Below, one piece after another: positions 20,763 through 31,842 of a stretch of DNA of 64,000 nt. Source of the stretch: Muraenolepis orangiensis (taxonomy: Eukaryota > Chordata > Actinopteri > Gadiformes > Muraenolepididae). Each line of letters begins with the position of its first letter. Within the stretch, counting starts at the first letter, position 1. The notes under the pieces were generated by a model. It was not told the DNA's origin. It saw only the letters and a list, made by a program, of their open reading frames with translations, and did not search any database. The stretch spans positions 24,651,695 to 24,715,694 of the forward strand of contig CM051019.1 in NCBI GenBank assembly GCA_027704905.1. The letters are read 5' to 3'. The position numbers were made by a program, and so were the translations under genes.

Positions 20763-21466
20763 CAAAGCCGCAATCTCTTGGAGTACATCTACGATCAACT
20801 ACAGCAACTATTACATCAGTTTGAAGCGCAACAATCACAAATGGATTTGGATTTCCTTCACTGTCGCTTTGAGGAACTCCATGATGTTCTTCAGAGATGT
20901 GTACACAGCGGCATGCTTACAGACATGGAGAGTGTATTGGAAAGCATGCAAGTAATGTTGCGGTTGATAGAAGCGAATAATCAGCCTTCCTCCTCTGGAT
21001 TCCAGCCTTCCCTGCTGAGGACTGCGAGGACTGGACGCCCGTCTTGGGATATTTCTGGCGCACAGATTCAGTACCTCTTGGAGTTCAATTTCACTGTTGT
21101 CGAAATAGCACGTTTATTTGGCGTCAGTTACAGAACAATAAGAAATAGAATGACGGACAATGGTTTGTCTGTCAGAATGTACTACAGTGACATTTCAGAT
21201 GTGGATCTCAGAAATGTCATCACTGACTTTATACAACAGTGTCCTGAATCAGGAATAAGAACTGTCAGTGGATATCTCAACCGTGTTGGACTGAGGTAAG
21301 CTTTTAAACAAACAACTAAACACATTATTATGCCATGACTGTATGTCATTGCCGTGATTTCAATGTAAACCGCGTTTCTTATTCCTTTTGTCAAGGGTTC
21401 AAAGATCTCGAGTGATGGATACTTTGAGAGTTGTCGATCCTATCGGCACACTTTGTCGTGGGATTG
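20763..21466 (+). CDS. Spliced integrase-like gene, truncated by assembly gap
   Basis: Exon 1 (from an acceptor near 20762 to donor GTAAGC at 21296) encodes a helical N-terminus, then GRPSWDISGAQIQYLLEFNF and VVEIARLFGVSYRTIRNRMT, a helix-turn-helix. DVDLRNVITDFIQQCPESGI follows. Exon 2 begins at 21396; splicing gives GLR-VQRSRVMDTLRVVDPI in frame and continues into the N gap. This order resembles the integrase-core-domain genes common in fish and invertebrates, recalled from family knowledge and not searched. The rve core itself would lie in the gap. The in-frame Met at about 20840 (MDLDFLHCRF) is one possible start; an upstream exon is equally possible. Confidence 0.62.
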
Positions 21467-22466
21467 NNNNNNNNNNNNNNNNNNNNNNNNNNNNNNNNNN
21501 NNNNNNNNNNNNNNNNNNNNNNNNNNNNNNNNNNNNNNNNNNNNNNNNNNNNNNNNNNNNNNNNNNNNNNNNNNNNNNNNNNNNNNNNNNNNNNNNNNNN
21601 NNNNNNNNNNNNNNNNNNNNNNNNNNNNNNNNNNNNNNNNNNNNNNNNNNNNNNNNNNNNNNNNNNNNNNNNNNNNNNNNNNNNNNNNNNNNNNNNNNNN
21701 NNNNNNNNNNNNNNNNNNNNNNNNNNNNNNNNNNNNNNNNNNNNNNNNNNNNNNNNNNNNNNNNNNNNNNNNNNNNNNNNNNNNNNNNNNNNNNNNNNNN
21801 NNNNNNNNNNNNNNNNNNNNNNNNNNNNNNNNNNNNNNNNNNNNNNNNNNNNNNNNNNNNNNNNNNNNNNNNNNNNNNNNNNNNNNNNNNNNNNNNNNNN
21901 NNNNNNNNNNNNNNNNNNNNNNNNNNNNNNNNNNNNNNNNNNNNNNNNNNNNNNNNNNNNNNNNNNNNNNNNNNNNNNNNNNNNNNNNNNNNNNNNNNNN
22001 NNNNNNNNNNNNNNNNNNNNNNNNNNNNNNNNNNNNNNNNNNNNNNNNNNNNNNNNNNNNNNNNNNNNNNNNNNNNNNNNNNNNNNNNNNNNNNNNNNNN
22101 NNNNNNNNNNNNNNNNNNNNNNNNNNNNNNNNNNNNNNNNNNNNNNNNNNNNNNNNNNNNNNNNNNNNNNNNNNNNNNNNNNNNNNNNNNNNNNNNNNNN
22201 NNNNNNNNNNNNNNNNNNNNNNNNNNNNNNNNNNNNNNNNNNNNNNNNNNNNNNNNNNNNNNNNNNNNNNNNNNNNNNNNNNNNNNNNNNNNNNNNNNNN
22301 NNNNNNNNNNNNNNNNNNNNNNNNNNNNNNNNNNNNNNNNNNNNNNNNNNNNNNNNNNNNNNNNNNNNNNNNNNNNNNNNNNNNNNNNNNNNNNNNNNNN
22401 NNNNNNNNNNNNNNNNNNNNNNNNNNNNNNNNNNNNNNNNNNNNNNNNNNNNNNNNNNNNNNNNNN
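21467..22466. other. Assembly gap, exactly 1000 N
   Basis: A run of exactly 1000 N, so the size is probably a placeholder. It cuts the integrase-like gene on its left and lies next to the receptor minisatellite on its right. The Ig exon of receptor C could be missing here. Confidence 0.98.
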
Positions 22467-22575
22467 ACACGCTTTCACCCACTCACAAGCATTCACAAAC
22501 TCACACATATTTACACACTCACACGCATCCGTCCACTCACACGCATTAACCCTCTCACACGCATTCACCCCCGTT
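22467..22575. repeat. 18-bp minisatellite fragment at gap edge
   Basis: Units of the CACTCACACGCATTCACC family. Sequence just downstream (22600-22990) matches 60150-60580 of receptor B, so this is the end of a B-type intron. A further three units lie at 22741-22798. Confidence 0.9.
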
Positions 22576-22989
22576 ACTCTGATGTGACTTGGTAGTGTGT
22601 TTCAACCTGACGATCTAACAGTATTCACCCTCAAACGTAGGATGAAATCATCCCACATGGTTCAGTTTGAACTGTAAACATAAGTTCAATTATGTTAACA
22701 TTTTCAAGATGTTTTGTTTTGTTTTGAGTTAAATTTTAGACGTGCACCCACTCACACACATTTACCAACTCACACGCATTCACCCACTCATTCACATGTC
22801 GACAACGGTGTCAACCACGCAAGGGAACAGCCCACGGGTCCCGTTAGGGTGAGGTCAGGTCAGGAACCTCAACACTTCACTAGGAGCAGCCAGGGATTCA
22901 ACCACATGACCGCCTCTCTTCCCCCTGAGGCTCTGGCGCCGCCCTTGACAGAACTCCTTCACTCAACTGAAACTCCCTCTGTGTTGCAG

Positions 22990-23063
22990 CTACAGGGCCG
23001 TTAGCCCTGGGCGTGGCGGTAGGCACAGCGGTCTTGCTGACCGTTGCCCTAGTACTGTACTGA
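22990..23063 (+). pseudogene. Broken type-B transmembrane exon
   Basis: After a good acceptor (GTGTTGCAG) the frame reads TGPLALGVAVGTAVLLTVAL and VLY, then a stop. The intact homologue at 60581-60673 continues into LLICWCRRRG. Here the exon is cut at about 23058 and joined directly to the intron preceding stalk exon a, so a type-B 3' half was replaced by type-A sequence. Confidence 0.75.
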
Positions 23064-23125
23064 TTCCACGTGTCTTTGTTTTGGCCTTTGCTCTGTCCTT
23101 GGTTTTAATCCACAAGGAGCAGCAG

Positions 23126-23173
23126 GCCCAACTTACACAAGCACGTCTAAACCAAGCACAACTGTACCGAAAG
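23126..23173 (+). CDS. Receptor C, stalk exon a
   Basis: A 48-nt phase 1-1 exon (acceptor AGCAG, donor GTATTT) encoding PTYTSTSKPSTTVPK, a Thr/Ser/Pro-rich extracellular stalk. Unlike the A1 and A2 copies, it keeps a GT donor. Confidence 0.6.
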
Positions 23174-23556
23174 GTATTTAATTTCTGTCTTGCGGAGCCG
23201 TGTTTCAAAATGTCATCTTTATCAATCCACTGTTACTCTGATATGACTTGGTAGTGGAAGTCCTTGTGGTCAAGGAACGTGTGTTTGAAACCTGACATCA
23301 TCTATCATCTACCATCTAACATCTATCACTGGCAAACGTATGATGAAATCATCCTCCTGTTCAGTTTTAATTAAACATGAGCTCAATTTAGACATGAACT
23401 TCAGTTATTAATCAGAAACTTATACAAGATCAAAAATATCTCTAGATGTTGTCCAAAACGATATCTTCAGTCATATTAGTTGTAAAGAGTGATGAAGATA
23501 CTAATTCTGTGTTTCTCTTTGTTCTGTCCTTGCTTCTAATCCACACGGAGCCACAG

Positions 23557-23610
23557 GTACAACTAACACAAGCACATCCAACCCGACCGTAGCCGACCAC
23601 ACAGTGAAAG
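23557..23610 (+). CDS. Receptor C, stalk exon b
   Basis: A 54-nt phase 1-1 exon (acceptor CCACAG, donor GTATGT) encoding TTNTSTSNPTVADHTVK, identical in protein to the A1 and A2 copies. It would splice across a 4.8-kb intron holding the minisatellite and inserted elements to the TM exon at 28438. Confidence 0.68.
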
Positions 23611-24214
23611 GTATGTCTTCTCTAACTTGCTTTGGGCTGTGTTGTGTTCCAAATGGAACCTTTCTGTCTGTCTATCAGTGATACCGTGTGGACTTATAAT
23701 CATAAATCACCAACATCGTAAAATCATCTAAAGTTATGTGTTGTAACACCTATGGCGAGCGTCACTCTTCCTACTTCTGGTTGACCACAGAGGGACTGGG
23801 GACGGACGTTATTAACCACAAGTTGCAAAAATCTGCAAATTTGCATTAAATGTAGATTAAATTCTGTTATCATTACCTGAAAAGAGGAAGAGTTTTAGAA
23901 GTGTGCATGAAGAGACCATCACAACATCCATGGAGTTTAATGGTTCGGAAATATTGTATTATATTTAAGAGGTTTTTAGTTATTGTGGTTTAGATATATG
24001 TAAATATATATGTAAATTGTGACAGAGTAGAATTTTTTTAAATTATTTATAAATTCAATATGTAGGTGAGCTTTGGTGGCATGAGTCACAGTTGCCATGG
24101 GAATGTATTAATAATGTCACAATCTGACACCGACATTTTTCCCAATTGCGTTTTTTGACACAAAAAAAAAACAGTCCTCACAGTTTTAGTTGATTTTTAG
24201 CAGACGCTCGTCTG

Positions 24215-26362
24215 CTTATCCACTCACACACATTCACCCACTCACACGCATTCACCCACTCACACTCATCCACCCACTTACATGCATTCACACACTCACG
24301 CTAATTCAACCACTCACACACATTCACCCATTAACACACATTCACCTACTCACATGCATTCCCCCACTCAACCGTATTGGCCCACTCACACGCATTCACC
24401 CACTCACACGCATTTACCCACTCACACGCATTCACCCATTCACACACATTCACCCACTCACACACTTTCACCCACTCACACACATTCACCCATTCACACA
24501 CATTCACCAACTCACATGCATTCCCCCACTGAATGCAAATGAGTGGGTTAATGCGTAATAATGGGTAATTACCCATTAATACGCATTAACCCACTCATTT
24601 GCATTCACCCACTCACAAGCTTTCACCCACTCACACCATCCACCCACTCACACGCATTCACAAACTCACACATATTCACTCACTCACATGCAATAACCCA
24701 TTCACACGCATTCACCCACTCACATGCTTTCACCCACTCACACTCATTCACCCACTCACACGCTTGCACCCACTCACACGCATTCACCCACTCAAACGCA
24801 ATCACCCATTCACACGCATTCACCAACTCACACATTTACCCACTCACATGCAATAACCCATTCACACGCATTTACCAACTCACACGCTTCCACCCACTCA
24901 CACACATTCACCCACTCACACACATTCACCCACTCAAATGCATTCACACACCTACACGCATTAACACACTCATAGGCATTCACCCACTCGCACACATTCA
25001 CCCACTCACACACATTCACCCACTCCCACGCATCAACCCACTCACACACATTCACAAACTCACACACATTCACCCACTCACAAGCATTCACACACCTACA
25101 CGCATTAATCCACTCACACACATTCATCCACTCGCACACATTCACCCACTCACACACATTCACCCACTCACACTCATTCACCCAGTCACACGCATCAAAC
25201 TTCTCACACGTATTCATCCACTCACACACATTCACCCACTCACACACATTCACCCACTCAAATGCATTCACACACCTACACGCATTAACACACTCATAGG
25301 CATTCACCCACTCGCACACATTCACCCACTCACACACATTCACCCACTCCCACGCATCAACCCACTCACACACATTCACAAACTCACACACATTCACCCA
25401 CTCACAAGCATTCACACACCTACACGCATTAATCCACTCACACACATTCATCCACTCGCACACATTCACCCACTCACACACATTCACCCACTCACACGCA
25501 TTCACCCAGTCACACGCATCAAACTTCTCACACGTATTCATCCACTCACACGCATTCACCCACTCACACGCATCCACCCACTCACACGTATTCACGGACT
25601 CACACAGATTCACTTACTCACACCCATGCACCCACTCACATGCATTCACCCACTCACATGCATCCACCCACTCACACGCATTCACGGACTCACACAGATT
25701 CACTTACTCACACCCATGCACCCAGTCACACGTATTCATCCACTCACACGCATTCACCGACTCACACACATTTACCTACTCACATGCAATAACCCATTCA
25801 CACAAATTCACCCACTCATACGCTTCCACCCACTCACACACATTCACCCACTCACACGCTTGCACCCACTCATACACATTCACAAACTCACATAAATCCA
25901 CCCACTTACACGCATTCACCCACACACACGCATTCACACACCTACACACATTAACCCACTCACATGCATTCACCCACTCACACGCATTCACACACCTACA
26001 CGCATTAACCCACTCGCACACATTCACCCACTCACACACATTCACCCACTCGCATGCATCCACCCACTCACACGCATTCACCCACTCGCACGCATTCACA
26101 CACCTACACGCATTAACCCACACACACGCATTCACCCACTCACACGCATCTACCCACTAACACACATTCACCCAATCACATGCATTAACACACTCACGCG
26201 CATTCACCCACTCACGCGCATTCACCCACTCACACGCATCTACCCACTCACACACATTCACCCAATCATATGCATTCACACACCTACACGCATTAATCCA
26301 CTCACGCGCATTCACCCACTCACACACATTCATCCACTCACACACATTCATCCACTCACATG
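24215..26362. repeat. 18-bp minisatellite, largest array (about 2.1 kb)
   Basis: Over a hundred diverged units of CACTCACACGCATTCACC with internal higher-order duplication (for example 24895-25230 versus 25240-25520). It keeps long frames open on both strands (HSHAFT, PLTRIH, CEWVNA hexapeptides), which are not evidence of a protein. Confidence 0.95.
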
Positions 26363-26363
26363 C

Positions 26364-26656
26364 GTAGACTATGTAGAGCGTAGACTGCGTAGTTTACTTT
26401 GGGAGAAAAGTACTCACTCAGTTTGTCTTTAGCGCGTTTGTTGTCTTGTTCCTCCCCGGTGTCGGTGAGCGTGTCAAAGATGTCCTGCACAGCTTCCCCT
26501 CATAATGTAGAAGCATTGCAGGCTTTCTTGTGTCATCCTTGACGTGTACCGCTATGGGAACCTTTTGAAACGCTGGATCCACTTCTTCCAGCGGGAAGCT
26601 GAACTGTCATCCTCATCTATGTCAAAGGCAGGGAACGGTGGTAATGCAGCGGCCAT
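26364..26656 (-). pseudogene. Gypsy-type gag N-terminal fragment
   Basis: The minus strand starts MAAALPPFPAFDIDEDDSSA, then SRWKKWIQRFKR. After frameshifts come VHVKDDTRKPAMLLHYEG and AKDKLSEYFSPKVNYAVYAL, a gag N-terminus known from vertebrate gypsy elements. At least two frameshifts are present and the 5' end of gag abuts the minisatellite, so only a relic remains. Confidence 0.7.
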
Positions 26657-26686
26657 GTTGGAGAAAATGAGTTGAATCCTCGCCAG

Positions 26687-26962
26687 TGTAAAGTTCTTAA
26701 AATCCAGTCAGACACAATGTAGTCTTTCAACTCCTTGGATGATTTATTAGGATTGAAATATCAAAATTCCTGTCACATTATCGTAGCTCTCTTAACTCTC
26801 ATTTTCTTGTTTCTTTTTTCTAACTTTATTTCTTTCGCAACATCAACAAATGAACAACCAAGAGCGCCCCCTCCTGGACAGAACAGAAACACCACCAAAC
26901 ATATACCACAAACATTACAGTGCCGTACGTTTCCTAACCTCAATAACGTGTTGTATAGTTAG
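26687..26962 (-). mobile_element. Possible LTR piece upstream of gag relic
   Basis: On the minus strand the sequence ends ...TTTACA directly before CTGGCGAGGATTCAAC, a plausible primer-binding site, followed by the gag start at 26656. The outer end is uncertain because another element with inverted repeats begins at about 26963; the LTR may resume at about 28154. Confidence 0.4.
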
Positions 26963-28153
26963 TCTATGGGTGGTTTTCAGATGAGGTCAGAGGGCTGTCT
27001 ATATGTGGGTGTGGGCCATGTTGGAGCCCCTCTCAGTGTTAACATCTATGTAAACATAAGCCCTTTGGATCTAACTCTCACCTTCTTTTCTACTTTGTTA
27101 TGGATCTTTCACAGGAAGAAACCAAGGATGACTTGGAATATCTAGCTAAAGATATCCCAGTGCTTTAGAGTACGCTAAATGTCTGGAAATACATTTAAAG
27201 AGGAGATATTTACAAAAACAATGGCTGTTTGGTGTGGACCCCGCTAGTATCCCCATCAGTTTGACCCTGAGTGTTTGACCCTGAGTGAGGCTACAGATGT
27301 GCTGAGCGACCTCGTTTTGGAGACCAGCTATTACACCAAACAGCCATTTAAGGCCTCTAAAAGCTTGGAGGCATTTAACTTTAAATAGTGTCTGGGTTCG
27401 TAGCCTCTGTACAAGGAAATGCAACATGTTACTATACAATACATAATAGTAATATATGAACATGATACTATATAATAAAGAAGTTATATATATTAATATG
27501 AACATACTACTAAATACTACATACATTGAGACAATACGATGTCCAACTATACTATACTATGTATATGATTTACTATATAGTAACATGCTCCTTTATAACT
27601 GTTATGCATTTTATAGTAACGTGTTGCTATATATCTATAACTATTATTATATAGATGCATGTTGCTATATATCTATAACTGTAATGTATTATATAGTAGC
27701 ATGTTGCTATATAATGATTATGTTTGTAGCCGCCTCAGCGTTTTCCTCTCTATATTGTCTTTTCCAGAGGTTAAGCGTAGGTTTCCAGTCCACATTACAT
27801 CTGTCCCAGCTCATAGCGGGCTGTCCCCAAACTAAATGCTTACTGCAAACTCTCTCTCTCTTCAGGACGTCTTTAGTTGTTGTATCATCTCGACTTATTG
27901 CCCAAACCCAAGCTTCTCTTCTCTCTTCAGTAAGTTGTTAGAACTCTTCACCTTGAAGGTATACGGACAGAAGGTATACGGAATAGTCCTACGCCGTCCT
28001 TTTACTTCCACAGCCAACTAGAATACAATGAACCATCGTTTTCTTCACTCGAGCGTCTGTATTTATCACTCAGTGTTTACGTTAGAGGGGCTCCAACATG
28101 GCGGATAGCAACCGTTGTCAAGGACTTAGTCACGTGGGTGAAAACCAGCCATA
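26963..28153. mobile_element. Non-autonomous element with long terminal inverted repeats
   Basis: The left end CTATGGGTGGTTTTCA and the inner CCATGTTGGAGCCCCTCT are found inverted at the right end (GAGGGGCTCCAACATGG and TGAAAACCAGCCATAG). The two ends pair over about 90 bp with mismatches. The interior is AT-rich without transposase. Superfamily not assigned. Confidence 0.6.
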
Positions 28154-28437
28154 GGTTTTTATTGGTGATGAGTCGGTTATGTGTCTTCTAACAGCCGGAC
28201 CATATCTGACTGCATCTCAACCACACGTTTTCACCACAGGGGACTATTTGGTGGGGCGGAGGTATATGCGCTCTACTGAAGGGGAACCTCTAGTTTTCTG
28301 TGGTTCCAGACAGATACCCTCTAGGTTGTTAACAAATGGGCGAATGGACTCTGTGAGTGAATAAAGTGCTTCTCTAACCCGTGGCCTGACCTCAACGCAC
28401 TTCACAATCAGGAGATGTTGTGACTGATGTGTTGCAG

Positions 28438-28545
28438 CGGTGACGTGGGGACCTGGGGTCCTGCTGCATGTGGCGGTGCTGCTGGGCTTCATCGTCCTCA
28501 CCCTGGTGGTTCTGCTCCGCCTTGTTGGCTGGTGGAAGACGAGAG
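28438..28545 (+). CDS. Receptor C, type-A transmembrane exon
   Basis: A 108-nt phase 1-1 exon, acceptor GTTGCAG and donor GTGAGG. It encodes AVTWGPGVLLHVAVLLGF, then IVLTLVVLLRLVGWWKTRG. The hydrophobic helix contains an arginine and ends in a basic stop-transfer. It is the first of four exons that join in frame to a complete cytoplasmic tail, so this is the best-preserved type-A 3' end in the window. Confidence 0.82.
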
Positions 28546-28626
28546 GTGAGGAGAGACCGCCTACCGCCATCTTGTTAGCCTCTGTCTGTCTGTCGCCCTG
28601 CAATCGGCCTGTTTGGGCCACCGTTC

Positions 28627-28774
28627 TGTGTTCCTTCCTTCATTATTTTAATAATAATAATGGGGAAGCGAAAGAACAATAATAATAATTAAAAAATATA
28701 TATATAATAATTATTCAAAAAAAATAATAATACAAATAACAATAATAATACTGGGGAAATGAAAGAACAACAAT

Positions 28775-28823
<49 letters not shown>

Positions 28824-28856
28824 TAATAATAATAATTATTATTATTATTATTATAA
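28627..28856. repeat. (AAT)n-rich intronic microsatellite
   Basis: Imperfect AAT/ATT runs in the intron after the TM exon, as in A1 and A2. Confidence 0.92.
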
Positions 28857-28922
28857 TGTGTATAGTGCTTCTCATTTAGTTTGCTTAACATCTAAATGTG
28901 GAGAGCAAGGCTTCTTACAGAG

Positions 28923-29106
<184 letters not shown>

Positions 29107-29632
29107 GGTCCATTAGATGGACATATTTGGGCATATCATTATATTTCTTAGTTGTTGATGTCATCAGTGATCAGTGAAGTACAAATGCTCAATAGAAAAT
29201 GGAAAACTAGCAAGCTAGAATGAATGTTATTTCTCAAAACATGTAGTTGTCACATAAAATCACATAAACAATATATTTTAAAAAACACAGTTTTTTAAAA
29301 TGCTTTCTTGAATGGCCTCATATGGACTAGGGGGAAGGTGGACTTGTATAGCAGCTAGTGTACGTAGAGGGCTGGCTTTCCACTGACATGACAAGCTGAT
29401 GGGTTCTTTAGCACGCCATTTCCAATACATATAGTGCCTGTTATGAGGAGTGTGTCCTGGTCCTAAAGTTCAGGCCTTGAGGGGGAGGGGCCTGTGAAGC
29501 CCCTTTAGACTGTAACCGTGATTAAGGGCTGTGCTAAAAAAGTTCACTTGACCTTGACCTGTTTGACCATGTTTACATCTACCCCCCCACCTCTATATCA
29601 CCATGGAAACACTGTGTTTTCCCCTTCACCAG

Positions 29633-29661
29633 GAAACAAGATGGCAGCTGAAGAGTGCATT
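29633..29661 (+). CDS. Receptor C, juxtamembrane cytoplasmic exon
   Basis: A 29-nt exon (acceptor CACCAG, donor GTGAGT) takes phase 1 from the TM exon to phase 0, encoding GNKMAAEECI. The type-B receptor has a 29-nt exon of the same phase encoding GNKTPEDTTI at 60757-60785, showing common ancestry of the two tails. An inverted copy lies at 38618-38646; A2 lacks it. Confidence 0.7.
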
Positions 29662-29689
29662 GTGAGTTTAAAGACCCCAGAGGACGACC

Positions 29690-29935
29690 AGGAGTATCGG
29701 GTTGTATCGGTGGTCCGGGAACCTGGATGTCTGTTGTCTGTTTACTGTGTTGCTCCGTAGTGTAGAGGATAGAATTAAAACCATCCACACGGAGCACATC
29801 AACGCTAGCAGAGCTGCCTTCTGTATTAAAGGAGAACCCACCGCCCTCCACACGGCCTTCAAACCAATGTGTTCAGGTCTTACCTCAGTGCTGCCGGCTC
29901 CCCTGTCCTCCTGTTTAATTCAGTTTCTATGAAGC
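29690..29935. repeat. Receptor intron block of unknown nature, three copies
   Basis: Conserved with 38365-38590 (inverted) and 47885-48120. The plus frame reads RIKTIHTEHINASRAAFCIK and GEPTALHTAFKPMCSG; the opposite strand is also open. No domain recognised. It is probably non-coding intron or an old element, but its conservation is as high as that of the exons. Confidence 0.5.
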
Positions 29936-30036
29936 GGAGGACAGGTGCGTCGAGGCTTCATCAGCAGGTGACCGCTGTCTCTATTATCAGCCAATCAGAA
30001 GTCACACATGCCATAGCACGTGTTTAACCACTAGAG

Positions 30037-30638
30037 CAGGGGTGTCTCTATTCATTGGGGGCCTCATACAGAACAATATAAGGAGGCCACAAACTGTATT
30101 AAAGCAGCGGTGTTCTACCCGGTTCTACAGTTATTAGTGGTGGTCTGTAAAGGTACTGCAGGCGGTCCATCTAGCAGCTCCTTCTCAGATCAGAAGTTCC
30201 CAATGTTGATTGTGAGTCGGGATGGTGCTCCCTAATCACAGCCCTGTTTAAAGGGAGGGGTAAGGAAACGGAATTACAGGAATTACAGGAAGCGTGATAT
30301 GTAGCCTGTGTGAATACACTTATTGGGCTTATTAACACATGGAATGGGCTACTTACTAAAAAATACATGATTTATCAAACGCTTTTGTCCAAAGTGACCT
30401 ACAATTGTAACTAAATTATTATTATTATTACTCAATTATTAACACATCACAAATACTGTCATACATTTTGAACCTAGGATAGGAACAGCTTTTCACTCAA
30501 TGGGACAAGTGAAGCCGCCACTGGACTGAAGAATGCAAACGGGCCATATTCCATTCAATATTTTTAATTAGCTACGGGCCACTTCAAAATGGGCAGTGGG
30601 CCGCACTTAGCCCGCGGGCCACAGTTTGGACACCCCTG
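30037..30638. mobile_element. hAT-type MITE with 8-bp target duplication
   Basis: Terminal inverted repeats CAGGGGTGTC...GACACCCCTG are flanked by the 8-bp direct repeat CACTAGAG (30029-30036 and 30639-30646). This 602-bp element carries no transposase. The paralogous A2 intron at about 48214-48240 has the uninterrupted site (AACCACTAGAGTTCAG), so insertion followed duplication. Confidence 0.93.
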
Positions 30639-30885
30639 CACTAGAGGGAGTCCTCTAATGTAAACCAATGCACAGTGGTTAGTAGTTAATGACGTATTCA
30701 TGCTAATTGTCGTGGATGTGTAACTTGGAATAACTGGGTTACTGTATTGACTAAGCGTGGATGTGAACAATATTGTTATTGTGTAGATATATACATTTTG
30801 CAGCTATAATTTGTATTTAAATGTTTTGATCTAATCTGGGACAAATAAAGTGCTTATCTTATCTTATGTGAACGTGTTCCAGCAG

Positions 30886-30972
30886 GACACCGTGGACCAG
30901 GACCTGGACGAGGCTCCCGGGGGCCCCTCTGTGGTCCAGTGGGGTGAGCAGGCGCCAGTAGGCTCAGCACAG
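30886..30972 (+). CDS. Receptor C, cytoplasmic exon 2
   Basis: An 87-nt phase 0-0 exon (acceptor CAGCAG, donor GTAAAC) encoding DTVDQDLDEAPGGPSVVQWG, then EQAPVGSAQ. Acidic and Gly/Pro-rich, without tyrosine. Copies: 48481-48567 (intact, first residue Tyr) and 41246-41378 (broken). Confidence 0.72.
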
Positions 30973-31044
30973 GTAAACCTTCTGCCTTCACGTGACCCCA
31001 CCACCGCATGTCCACACAACGCCAGTCCCTCCCGCTGGGCCCAA

Positions 31045-31525
31045 TGGCTGTGTCCTAAACCACTCCCTACTCACTATCTAGTGCACTAGATAGTCAGTAG
31101 TATATGTATAGTGCACTATAGTGAGTTTGCAATTGTATAGTGCTCTCTGAATGTATATTGAGAATTAATATACCCGATAAAGTGCACTCATTGTATCTCA
31201 CAATGCATCGTGAAAAGTAGCATTCAACCGATGTCAATAACGAGCATATATCCCATCATGCATTGCGCTAAAAGAAAAACACAGACAGACAAGAAGGGAC
31301 GTCCATCGACGTAGATCTGACATGTTCAATTATGAGACAGAAATGTCGTCATTAACAGAGACTCCAGTAGTGTCCCAAAGTATTTTAACTATATAGTCCT
31401 CTCCATTGAACTACTAGAGAGAGAGTAGGGAATGAGGGAAGGATTTCACTACATAGTCCTCTACATTGAACTCTCTATGAAGGGAGTAGGGAGTAGGGAA
31501 TGAGGGAAGGATTTAGGACACCTAT
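31045..31525. mobile_element. MITE-like intronic element
   Basis: GTGTCCTAAACCACTCCCTA at the left and an inverted version (GGATTTAGGACAC) at the right enclose short inverted repeats such as CTATCTAGTGCACTAGATAG. Related copies lie in the same intron at 41455-41715 and 48650-48985, and a diverged start (GTGTCCGAAATCATTCCCTC) at 62676. Confidence 0.55.
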
Positions 31526-31842
31526 GATAGCCTATGATAATTCCCCTCATCCGCCCAGCGGCCATATTGGTTTTCTTGGTGGAAGCCTTCTAAGACTCTT
31601 CAGGGAAACCATGACAACTGTACAACTGTACCGTAACTGCTGTCTGTGTGGGGAAACTGAATGCAGAACCAAAACAACAAAATAATGCATCAACTTGTCA
31701 CGGTTTCCAAGGTTCTAGAAGGGTCTACCAATATGGCCGCTGGGTGAACAATGTTACAACGCTGGTTGTGTTTAACTGCTGATAGAAAGGTGATTGTTTT
31801 GTTATACGTCTCACGTTTCATTTGTGTTTTCCACCACTTCAG

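Noticed and set aside
21388..22595. Long ORFs of 363-399 codons across the gap
   Set aside because: They consist of N and have no information content.
24190..25895. ORF of 444 codons and minus-strand CEWVNA ORFs
   Set aside because: Same minisatellite; both strands are open for compositional reasons and no start, domain or splice context supports a protein.
24215..26362. CRISPR-like regular repeat array
   Set aside because: Units are contiguous 18-mers without spacers in a eukaryotic intron: a minisatellite.
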